Below are positions 6,712 to 12,019 of a DNA stretch of 12,019 bases, piece after piece. Under the pieces are notes generated by a model. That model searched no databases and had not been told where the DNA came from. It was given only the letters and a program-made list of their open reading frames with translations. The stretch's first letter is position 1, and each line of letters begins with the position of its first letter. This stretch comes from an uncultured Actinomycetes bacterium. Its GTDB lineage: Bacteria; Actinomycetota; Actinomycetes; Nanopelagicales; Nanopelagicaceae. The DNA is taken from assembly GCA_903845465.1 (NCBI GenBank), contig CAIMXQ010000033.1, positions 1 to 12,019 on the forward strand, in the 5' to 3' direction. Both the position numbers and the translations under genes were made by a program.

Positions 6712-7236
6712 GTGTCACAGATTGACGGAGCTGGCATGCCAGATGGTTGGCAACGTTTGTGGGCGCCACATCGTTTAGATTATTTGCGTGGTGAGAATCG
6801 CCCGCTCGATGGCAATGATGTGCAATGTCCTTTCTGTCGAATTCCGTCGCTGAGCGATCAGGAAGGTTTAATTGTCACGCGCGGCAAGAGCGCATTTGTC
6901 GTAATGAATCTCTATCCCTACAACCCGGGACACCTTCTCGTGTGCACATATCGCCATGTCGCAGACTTAACCGATTTAACAGAAGAAGAACGTCATGAGA
7001 TCACAGACCTCAGTGCACATGCAATGAAAGTTATTCGCAAAGTTTCAAATGCGGATGGATTCAATTTGGGTATGAATCAAGGAGCAATCTCTGGTGCCGG
7101 AGTAGCAGATCATATTCACCAACATATCGTTCCGCGTTGGTCGGGGGATGCTAACTTCATGCCAATCATTGGTAAGACAAAGGTCTTGCCGCAACTACTT
7201 ACTATGACTCGCGAGGAGTTAGCTGCCGCTTGGTAG
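6712..7236 (+). CDS. HIT-family protein, Ap4A phosphorylase-like
   Basis: A histidine-triad nucleotide hydrolase/transferase of 174 residues. The triad HIHQH (His134, 136, 138) is followed by IVPRWSGDANFMP. CPFC at 39-42 probably helps bind zinc. NLYPYNPGHLLV at 66-77 is the conserved strand before the active site. Organisation and wording match mycobacterial Rv2613c, a diadenosine tetraphosphate phosphorylase that also follows thrS. Aminoacyl-tRNA synthetases form Ap4A as a side product, so the pairing makes sense, but that link is inferred. I give the GTG at 6712, 2 nt after thrS. An ATG at 6736 with GGAG 5 nt upstream is a real alternative and would remove eight non-conserved residues. The 3' end overlaps the converging EF-G-like gene by 18 bp. 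Confidence 0.87.
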   Translation: MSQIDGAGMPDGWQRLWAPHRLDYLRGENRPLDGNDVQCPFCRIPSLSDQEGLIVTRGKSAFVVMNLYPYNPGHLLVCTYRHVADLTDLTEEERHEITDLSAHAMKVIRKVSNADGFNLGMNQGAISGAGVADHIHQHIVPRWSGDANFMPIIGKTKVLPQLLTMTREELAAAW

Positions 7237-7815
7237 TAAATCAATAAATCCCTGCACGATGTCTACGCCAATGCCCTTTGCAAGGTTGATTGGAATTGCA
7301 GGAAAGATTATTCCAGCCGCAAATGCGCCCTCATCCATCTCGGTCATCATCTCGAGATACTCATCGCGAAATTCACGGACCAACTCTTCGTGTTCTGGTT
7401 CACTGGCACGGCTCGTTACTGGATTCGTTGAGTAATCAAGAATCTGCAGGTCCTGTAATCGAATGAGTGCTGCAGGTTCGCCAGCATCATCATGTAAGAC
7501 GAGGTAAGGAGTAACAAGTTGATCGAAGACACGCGTCGCAACCATGACGGCATCTTCAAAATCCATCTCGTGTCCATCGAGTCCATTGACAACAACTAAA
7601 CGTGGAATTTGAAATTCATCTAGCGAACCCCAGTGTGAAATTGTTTCGTTATCAATTCCGGCAGATGGATTAATTGCAAAGATCGCTAGATCTGATTCGC
7701 CTACTGGAGAGAGGGCTACCTGGGCGTTGAATGCGGAAGCGACTGCTTGGGGGGAGGCGCTGACGTGTCCATACACGTGGATACGTTTCACACGCGAGGA
7801 ACTAGGTGAAGACAT
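7219..7815 (-). CDS. small EF-G-like protein with a degenerate GTPase domain
   Basis: A 198-residue soluble protein not assigned to a named family. I read it as a reduced relative of the G domain of elongation factor G or an EF-G-like protein. SDLAIFAINPSAGID (41-55) matches the strand after switch II, and IPRLVVVNGLDGHEMDFEDA (70-89) matches the IPRxVxVNKMD G4 region. The stretch around PYLVLHDDAGEPAALIRLQD (103-122) and the following acidic helix (about 139-163) match the G' insert. GIGVDIVQGFIDLLPS (181-196) matches the end of the G domain. GHVSASPQAV at 16-25 sits where a P-loop GHxGxGKT would be but lacks Gly, Lys and Thr; switch I and DTPG are missing; NKxD has become NGLD. GTP binding is therefore unlikely. 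It is divergent from pgsA and converges on the HIT gene. Function unknown; the homology is by eye. Confidence 0.75.
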   Translation of the reverse strand: MSSPSSSRVKRIHVYGHVSASPQAVASAFNAQVALSPVGESDLAIFAINPSAGIDNETISHWGSLDEFQIPRLVVVNGLDGHEMDFEDAVMVATRVFDQLVTPYLVLHDDAGEPAALIRLQDLQILDYSTNPVTSRASEPEHEELVREFRDEYLEMMTEMDEGAFAAGIIFPAIPINLAKGIGVDIVQGFIDLLPSGS

Positions 7816-7822
7816 GAGGGTA

Positions 7823-7828
7823 AGCCTA
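7823..7828 (-). promoter_or_regulatory. -10 element for the EF-G-like gene, leaderless type
   Basis: TAGGCT on the minus strand ends 7 nt before the ATG at 7815. It overlaps the opposing pgsA -10 element (7827-7832) by two bases, a TA step shared by both strands. Confidence 0.5.
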
Positions 7829-7832
7829 CGAT
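7827..7832 (+). promoter_or_regulatory. -10 element for the pgsA operon, leaderless type
   Basis: TACGAT ends 7 nt before the ATG at 7840. It contains part of the alternative ATG at 7831, so if this is the promoter, 7831 cannot be the start. No good -35 box is visible. Confidence 0.48.
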
Positions 7833-7839
7833 GGTGCCG

Positions 7840-8442
7840 ATGATTAGTAGCGCACTCAAGCCCGCAGTCACTCGATTAATTAATCCCGTGGCTCGATTAG
7901 CTATTCGCATAGGGATTACTCCCGACGCAGTAACAATCTTTGGCGCACTGGGAGTCGTATTCTCTTCCGCCTATTTCTTCTCACGTGAGTCCTATTTCAT
8001 CGGTTCACTTGTTGTCACCTTTTTTGTCTTAAGTGATCTCTTCGACGGCGCAATGGCTAGAGTGTCGAAGCAGGGACCAAGCAAGTGGGGAGGGTTCCTC
8101 GACAGCACAGTCGATCGCGTCACAGACTTTGCGATCACAATTGCAATTCTCGTCCCGTTAATTCGACATGATGACAAGCTCTCCTATCTCGGCTTAATCA
8201 CCTTGGTGACAGGACTTTTGATTCCATATATTCGCGCAAAAGCTGAGAGCTTCTCGATTCCGTGTTCAGTTGGAATTGCCGAAAGAACTGAGCGACTGAT
8301 CATTATTTTGGTTGCCGTAGGACTTCATGGATTGCATCTGCACTTTGCATTAGCCATTGGTTTCTGGTTACTGGCCACACTTGGAGTTATTACGGTTTTC
8401 CAACGTATGTGCACCGTCTATGTTGGGTTGAGCAAGACGTGA
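7840..8442 (+). CDS. pgsA: CDP-alcohol phosphatidyltransferase, probable phosphatidylinositol-phosphate synthase
   Basis: An integral membrane enzyme of 200 residues that joins CDP-diacylglycerol to an alcohol. The CDP-alcohol phosphotransferase motif is complete: Asp66, Asp69-Gly70, Ala73-Arg74, Gly84, Asp88 and Asp92 (DLFDGAMAR, then GGFLDSTVD). About six hydrophobic segments are present. The N-terminal stretch resembling ARLAIRIGITPDAVT, and the position just before patA and pimA, match mycobacterial PgsA1, which makes phosphatidylinositol phosphate from inositol 3-phosphate. By motif alone it could be a phosphatidylglycerophosphate synthase; the context decides. I chose ATG 7840 because a TANNNT element ends 7 nt upstream; an ATG at 7831 adds MVP and cannot be ruled out. 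It heads a run of five genes and overlaps patA by 4 nt. Confidence 0.87.
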   Translation: MISSALKPAVTRLINPVARLAIRIGITPDAVTIFGALGVVFSSAYFFSRESYFIGSLVVTFFVLSDLFDGAMARVSKQGPSKWGGFLDSTVDRVTDFAITIAILVPLIRHDDKLSYLGLITLVTGLLIPYIRAKAESFSIPCSVGIAERTERLIIILVAVGLHGLHLHFALAIGFWLLATLGVITVFQRMCTVYVGLSKT

Positions 8443-9338
8443 TTGAGAAACTTTCATTTCTGGCATATATGTCGGGTTGGTGGATTGTTCGCACCTTGCC
8501 AGAGTCTGCTGCATATGGATTATTTAGGAAGATTGCAGACTTGGTCTATAAACGTGGTGGAAAGAGCGTTGAGCGATTACGTTCAAACTTGGCGAGAGTA
8601 AAACCTGATTTATCCTCGAAGGATTTGGATACCTTGGTTCATTCTGCGATGCGTTCGTATATGCGCTATTGGTGTGACACTTTTCGAATCCAAAACTGGT
8701 CTACTGAACGAATCCAGAGCACTGTCACGACCACCAATGAAAATCTTCTGATTGACCCGATGAAAAACGGGGAAGGCGTAGTTATTGCTCTCCCACATTC
8801 TGGCAATTGGGATCATGCGGGCGCCTACTTCTGCTCACTTGGTATTCCATTGGTAACTGTTGCCGAGCGGCTGAAGCCAGAGGCGCTCTTTCAAAAGTTC
8901 TTGCAGCACCGTGAGTCCATGGGCTTCGAAGTTCTCTCACTGGATAACCGCTCCTTTGCAACGCTCATAAAGCGCGCCCGCGAGAAGAGGTTGATTGCAC
9001 TTGTTGCCGATCGTGATTTATCGCAGTCGGGGATTGATGTGAACTTCTTCAATTTTCCGGCCCGGATGCCCGCAGGACCTGCGCTACTGAACCTCAAGAC
9101 CAGAATCGGAATAGTTGTAGCGCATGTTTCATACACGGATACAGGGATTCATGTTGATTTTGAATCGGTGGAGATTCCAAGTATGGGAACAGATGAAGAA
9201 CGCATACAGAAGTGCGTTCAGAACATTGCCAATCTCTTTGAAAAAGGAATATCTAGAACTCCACAGGACTGGCACATGTTGCAGCGCATCTGGATTGATG
9301 GCGACTTTGTTGATCGATCAGATAAGTCGGTGGCCTAA
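8439..9338 (+). CDS. patA: phosphatidylinositol mannoside acyltransferase (PatA-like)
   Basis: A membrane-associated acyltransferase of the lauroyl/myristoyl (LpxL/HtrB) family, 299 residues. The catalytic HX4D is at His120-Asp125 in LPHSGNWDHAG, with DRDLSQSGIDVNFF as the second conserved block near 189-202. The N-terminal ten to thirty residues are hydrophobic and probably anchor it. In mycobacteria the gene between pgsA1 and pimA (Rv2611c, PatA) adds a palmitoyl chain to the mannose placed by PimA, and the same position here supports that role. I chose GTG 8439, which overlaps the pgsA stop as GTGA; it gives an N-terminus MIEKLSFLAY like the mycobacterial protein. An ATG 30 nt upstream lies inside pgsA and an ATG at 8469 would cut into the anchor. 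Its stop overlaps the pimA start by 1 nt. Confidence 0.87.
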   Translation: MIEKLSFLAYMSGWWIVRTLPESAAYGLFRKIADLVYKRGGKSVERLRSNLARVKPDLSSKDLDTLVHSAMRSYMRYWCDTFRIQNWSTERIQSTVTTTNENLLIDPMKNGEGVVIALPHSGNWDHAGAYFCSLGIPLVTVAERLKPEALFQKFLQHRESMGFEVLSLDNRSFATLIKRAREKRLIALVADRDLSQSGIDVNFFNFPARMPAGPALLNLKTRIGIVVAHVSYTDTGIHVDFESVEIPSMGTDEERIQKCVQNIANLFEKGISRTPQDWHMLQRIWIDGDFVDRSDKSVA

Positions 9339-10513
9339 TGCCTTTATCGAAGAAGAGAATTGGAATTGTCTGTCCATATGGGTGGGATACACCGGGGGGA
9401 GTTCAGAGCCACATTCGCGATTTAGCGGAGTATTTAATAGGCGAAGGGCATTTCGTCTCTGTGTTAGCACCTGCAATTGATGAAGAGAGTCTGCCTCCCT
9501 ATGTCACGAGCGCTGGTCGGCCAATTGCAATTCCTTACAACGGAGCAGTAGCTCGAGTGCTTTTCGGACCCATTGCATTCTCGAGAGTACGCCACTGGAT
9601 TTCACAAGGTAATTTCGATGTATTGCATCTGCACGAGCCAGCTATTCCATCTATTTCACTCCTGGCATGCTGGGCTGCTGAAGGTCCACTCGTTGGCACC
9701 TTTCACGCTGCAGCAAAACGTCAGAAAGTTTCATTTGCTGTTATTCCATTTCTCGAACCTGTCATCGAAAAACTCAATGCACGTATCGCGGTAAGTGAAG
9801 CTGCTCGAGAGACGTTAACTGAACATCTCGATACCGATGCCATAGTCGTTCCTAATGGAATCTATGCATCGCTCTACCGTGATGGAAAGATTGATGAACG
9901 CTGGACTGGAAATACAATTGGATTTATTGGTCGTTTCGAAGAACCACGCAAGGGGCTATCTGTATTAATCGATGCACTGCCCGCAATCATTACTCAGATT
10001 CCAGACATTAAAATCTTTATTGCAGGCCCTGGCGACAGTGCAGACGCCCTCAAAGAGATTCAGCCGGCACTCCGTAGCCGATTCACATTTATGGGACGTA
10101 TTAGCGAGGAAGAGAAAGCGAATTTCCTAGCATCTGTCGGGCTCTACATTGCACCCAATACAGGTGGAGAATCATTCGGAATCATCCTGGCTGAAGCACT
10201 TGCAGCGGGTGCATCCGTTGTTGCAAGTGATATTCCAGCATTCGATTCCCTCTTAGGTCATGGTGAATACGGAACCCTCTTCGAGTCAGAAAATTCTCAA
10301 GACCTTGCAATCAAAGTAGTTGCACTTCTTAAAGATTCCGCTGCTCGTAAAGAGATCGCACAACGTGGCAAGAATTACGCTCAGGCTTTCGATTGGGATG
10401 TAGTTGCAGATAAAATTTACGATGTGTATCAAATGGCAATGGTCGGCGGCAATGGTGTAACGCTCTCTTCCGAAAACCGTGCATGGAATAAGTTGCTTGG
10501 AAGGCAAGGCTGA
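9338..10513 (+). CDS. pimA: phosphatidyl-myo-inositol alpha-mannosyltransferase PimA
   Basis: A GT-B, GT4-family glycosyltransferase of 391 residues that transfers the first mannose from GDP-mannose to phosphatidylinositol at the inner face of the membrane. Seen: the N-terminal Gly-rich loop GWDTPGGVQSH at 15-25, VLHLHEP at 95-101, the FHA active-site His at 123, the sugar-nucleotide-phosphate Arg199 and Lys205 in GRFEEPRKGL, and the EX7E motif Glu277-Glu285 in GGESFGIILAEA. Length matches mycobacterial PimA (about 380). Position after pgsA and patA makes the assignment strong and implies this organism builds phosphatidylinositol mannosides or a simpler glycolipid derived from them. Start ATG 9338 shares one base with the patA TAA, a TAATG coupling. 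The next gene overlaps by 1 nt. Confidence 0.93.
   Translation: MPLSKKRIGIVCPYGWDTPGGVQSHIRDLAEYLIGEGHFVSVLAPAIDEESLPPYVTSAGRPIAIPYNGAVARVLFGPIAFSRVRHWISQGNFDVLHLHEPAIPSISLLACWAAEGPLVGTFHAAAKRQKVSFAVIPFLEPVIEKLNARIAVSEAARETLTEHLDTDAIVVPNGIYASLYRDGKIDERWTGNTIGFIGRFEEPRKGLSVLIDALPAIITQIPDIKIFIAGPGDSADALKEIQPALRSRFTFMGRISEEEKANFLASVGLYIAPNTGGESFGIILAEALAAGASVVASDIPAFDSLLGHGEYGTLFESENSQDLAIKVVALLKDSAARKEIAQRGKNYAQAFDWDVVADKIYDVYQMAMVGGNGVTLSSENRAWNKLLGRQG
10499..10504 (+). promoter_or_regulatory. Shine-Dalgarno sequence for the LemA-like gene
   Basis: GGAAGG lies 8 nt before the ATG at 10513, inside the end of pimA. It supports a normal ribosome-bound start for this operon-internal gene, unlike the leaderless-type operon heads. 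Confidence 0.55.
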
Positions 10514-11013
10514 TGAAGTTCATTCTTATTCTTTTCGCTCTGGCTCTGGCCGCTTGGTACTTGTCATATTCGGCAACCAGGCTCGATCGCTTACATCACC
10601 GCGTTGAGACGAGTTGGGCAAATCTAGATGGTCTACTTCAGAGACGAGCAGCCATCGCCATTGAAATAGCACGTTCAGAGATTTCCGATCCCGCGTCTGC
10701 AATGCTCCTGACATTCGCCGCACACCAAGCGCGCGAAGCCAGTGTCCGCGATCGTTCGCAAGCAGAAACTGGGCTATCGGGAGCGCTAGGCATTTTGCTA
10801 GAGACGTCATCACATATATCCGGTGAGATTGAAAAAGATCTCATACGTGAGCTGCGTGAGCTGACCGAGAAGATCAAGATGGCAGTTGCGATGCACGTTG
10901 ATGCAGTTACACGCACTCAGTTGGTGCGCAAGAAATGGATCAATCGAATATTCAGATTAGCGGGAACGGCTCCTGAACCAGTCACTTATGAATTCGAAGG
11001 CGATGTCCTTTAA
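10513..11013 (+). CDS. LemA-like single-pass membrane protein of unknown function
   Basis: A 166-residue protein with one N-terminal transmembrane helix (about 2-19, KFILILFALALAAWYLSY) and a mostly helical remainder. After the helix, RLDRLHHRVETSWANLDGLLQRRAA (23-47 region) resembles the start of LemA proteins, which have a membrane segment followed by LVxLRxxVxxAWxxIDVQLKRR. The rest is helical with many Ala, Arg and Glu, plausibly a coiled coil, and a short C-terminal tail ending EPVTYEFEGDVL. LemA proteins have no agreed function. The orientation could put the helical domain on either side of the membrane. It starts as TGATG on the pimA stop, so it is co-translated with the phosphatidylinositol mannoside genes; a role in the envelope is inferred from that only. 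Confidence 0.75.
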   Translation: MKFILILFALALAAWYLSYSATRLDRLHHRVETSWANLDGLLQRRAAIAIEIARSEISDPASAMLLTFAAHQAREASVRDRSQAETGLSGALGILLETSSHISGEIEKDLIRELRELTEKIKMAVAMHVDAVTRTQLVRKKWINRIFRLAGTAPEPVTYEFEGDVL

Positions 11014-12019
11014 ACGTTTCGCAGTGATATTTGCTGCACTGACTTCGGTTTTAATAGTGATACTTGGATTCTTCGTGCCTGGTTCGAAGATTTCTCAATC
11101 TTTGCCATTCGCGCACACCGCACCTATCAACTCGATAAGTGGATTACCTGGCGGCAATGGCCCGGTTCTTGTTGTGAAGGTCGATGACACACCAGAGGCT
11201 CATCCGCAGATTGGTCTCGAAGATGCCGACATTGTCTACATCGAGCAAGTTGAGGGAGGTCTCACTCGTTTAGCTGCGGTCTTCTCATCCACTATTCCGC
11301 AGAAAGTAGGCCCAGTCAGATCGGCCCGTATTTCAGATATAGATCTCTTTGCGCAGTATGGACACATCGGGTTCGCATATAGCGGCGTGCAGAAGAAGAT
11401 GCGTCCAGTTATTAATTCTGCCAATCTCCAAGATCTCGGAGCGCAGAACCATTCCTCGACCATATATACAAATGACACATCGCGCATTCCGCCTTCTGCG
11501 ATGGTCCTACGTTCGGATTTGTTGATGCAATTTGTCAAAGATCAAAAGTTGAGCCTTGATTCTTCAAAGAATATGGGTTGGAATTTCGGGGATGCACCGG
11601 CAGGTGGAGTAGCAATTAATTCAGTACATCTTTCATGGCCAGCCAATTCATACGATGCGTCTTGGTCAAATAAGGAAGGTCGTTGGCTCTTAGATCATTC
11701 ACATTCACCAGATCTTTCAGCAAATGGAATTCAGCTCGGTCCAAAGACTCTGGTGATTCAAATCGTCTCGATTACGGATTCCATCTATAAAGATAAGGTT
11801 GGAGGAGTAACTCCATTCTCAGCAACTATTGGAACGGGCGCTGGATTCATATTGCGCGATGGCAAGTACTTTGCAGCGACCTGGTCGAGACCGGATGCAT
11901 CATCTGGGACCACATGGAAAACCTTGGACGGGAAAGAAATTCTCTTCGCTAAAGGTCAGATATGGGTCGCACTCACTGATAAACCGCCGATTTTCCAGCC
12001 AATTCCCTCGGATGCGCCA
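11003..12019 (+). CDS. DUF3048 (YerB-like) exported protein, partial at 3' end
   Basis: The 339 codons visible run off the right edge with no stop. A short basic N-terminus is followed by a hydrophobic segment (about 7-27), a signal peptide or anchor; there is no lipobox Cys, unlike the Bacillus YerB lipoprotein. The body shows DUF3048 hallmarks: VLVVKVDDTPEAHPQIGLED (55-74 region), ADIVYIEQVEGGLTRLAAVF, and KVGPVRSARISDIDL, then the C-terminal half with GAQNHSSTIY and NGIQLGPKTLVIQ. The function of the family is not established. Since full-length relatives are about 330-360 residues, only a few codons are probably missing. I chose ATG 11003, which overlaps the previous gene by 11 nt; an in-frame ATG at 10988 adds MNSKA and is possible. 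It is fifth in the pgsA-patA-pimA run. Confidence 0.85.
   Translation, partial: MSFKRFAVIFAALTSVLIVILGFFVPGSKISQSLPFAHTAPINSISGLPGGNGPVLVVKVDDTPEAHPQIGLEDADIVYIEQVEGGLTRLAAVFSSTIPQKVGPVRSARISDIDLFAQYGHIGFAYSGVQKKMRPVINSANLQDLGAQNHSSTIYTNDTSRIPPSAMVLRSDLLMQFVKDQKLSLDSSKNMGWNFGDAPAGGVAINSVHLSWPANSYDASWSNKEGRWLLDHSHSPDLSANGIQLGPKTLVIQIVSITDSIYKDKVGGVTPFSATIGTGAGFILRDGKYFAATWSRPDASSGTTWKTLDGKEILFAKGQIWVALTDKPPIFQPIPSDAP

Noticed and set aside
8409..8438. Longer acyltransferase starting at ATG 8409.
   Set aside because: It would overlap pgsA by 34 nt; GTG 8439 overlaps by 4 nt and gives a family-like N-terminus.
11236..11538. Minus-strand open frame of 100 codons.
   Set aside because: It is antisense to the DUF3048 gene, which shows clear family motifs; no start signal or domain supports the antisense frame.
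1..12019. CRISPR array, insertion sequence, prophage or integrated element next to the tRNA genes.
   Set aside because: No spaced direct repeats, transposase or integrase motifs, and no duplicated tRNA 3' end were seen; the regions flanking the tRNAs hold ordinary chromosomal genes.

Overview
The window looks like a piece of a compact, streamlined actinobacterial chromosome with moderate GC (close to half by eye). Three things point that way: the gene order thrS - HIT phosphorylase - phosphatidylinositol-phosphate synthase - PatA-type acyltransferase - PimA mannosyltransferase, which is the block seen in mycobacteria; a tRNA-Gly/Cys/Val cluster; and frequent leaderless-type starts. The tight packing and moderate GC would suit a freshwater Nanopelagicales (acI-like) lineage, but that placement is an inference.

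Layout: (1) 1-1058, minus strand: the N-terminal two thirds of an aldehyde dehydrogenase of the 2-oxoglutarate-semialdehyde type, running off the left edge. (2) 1087-1962, plus: an EamA/DMT transporter, divergent from the dehydrogenase across 28 bp. (3) 1955-2560, minus: a LysE/ArgO-type amino acid exporter, preceded on the same strand by tRNA-Val, tRNA-Cys and tRNA-Gly (2565-2900) with a clear promoter. (4) 2999-4716, plus: pabB and pabC, the chorismate branch of folate synthesis. (5) 4721-7236, plus: thrS and an Ap4A-phosphorylase-like HIT protein. (6) 7219-7815, minus: a small protein that I read as a shrunken, nucleotide-binding-dead relative of the EF-G GTPase domain. (7) 7840-12019, plus: a tightly overlapping five-gene run of pgsA, patA, pimA, a LemA-like membrane protein and a DUF3048/YerB-like protein cut by the right edge. 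The first three make and decorate phosphatidylinositol mannosides; the last two are probably envelope proteins of unknown role.

The most regular signal outside coding sequence is at starts. All seven protein genes that head a transcription unit have a TANNNT -10-like hexamer ending 6 or 7 nt before the start codon, which would begin the mRNA at or next to the start codon. I checked six genes inside operons at the same spacing and found none; several of those have Shine-Dalgarno sequences instead. At two divergent gene pairs the opposing -10 elements lie 4 bp apart or overlap by 2 bp. There is no CRISPR array, insertion sequence, prophage or obvious defence system. The best candidates for something undescribed are the EF-G-like remnant, the overlapping divergent leaderless promoters and the tRNA-Val/exporter junction.
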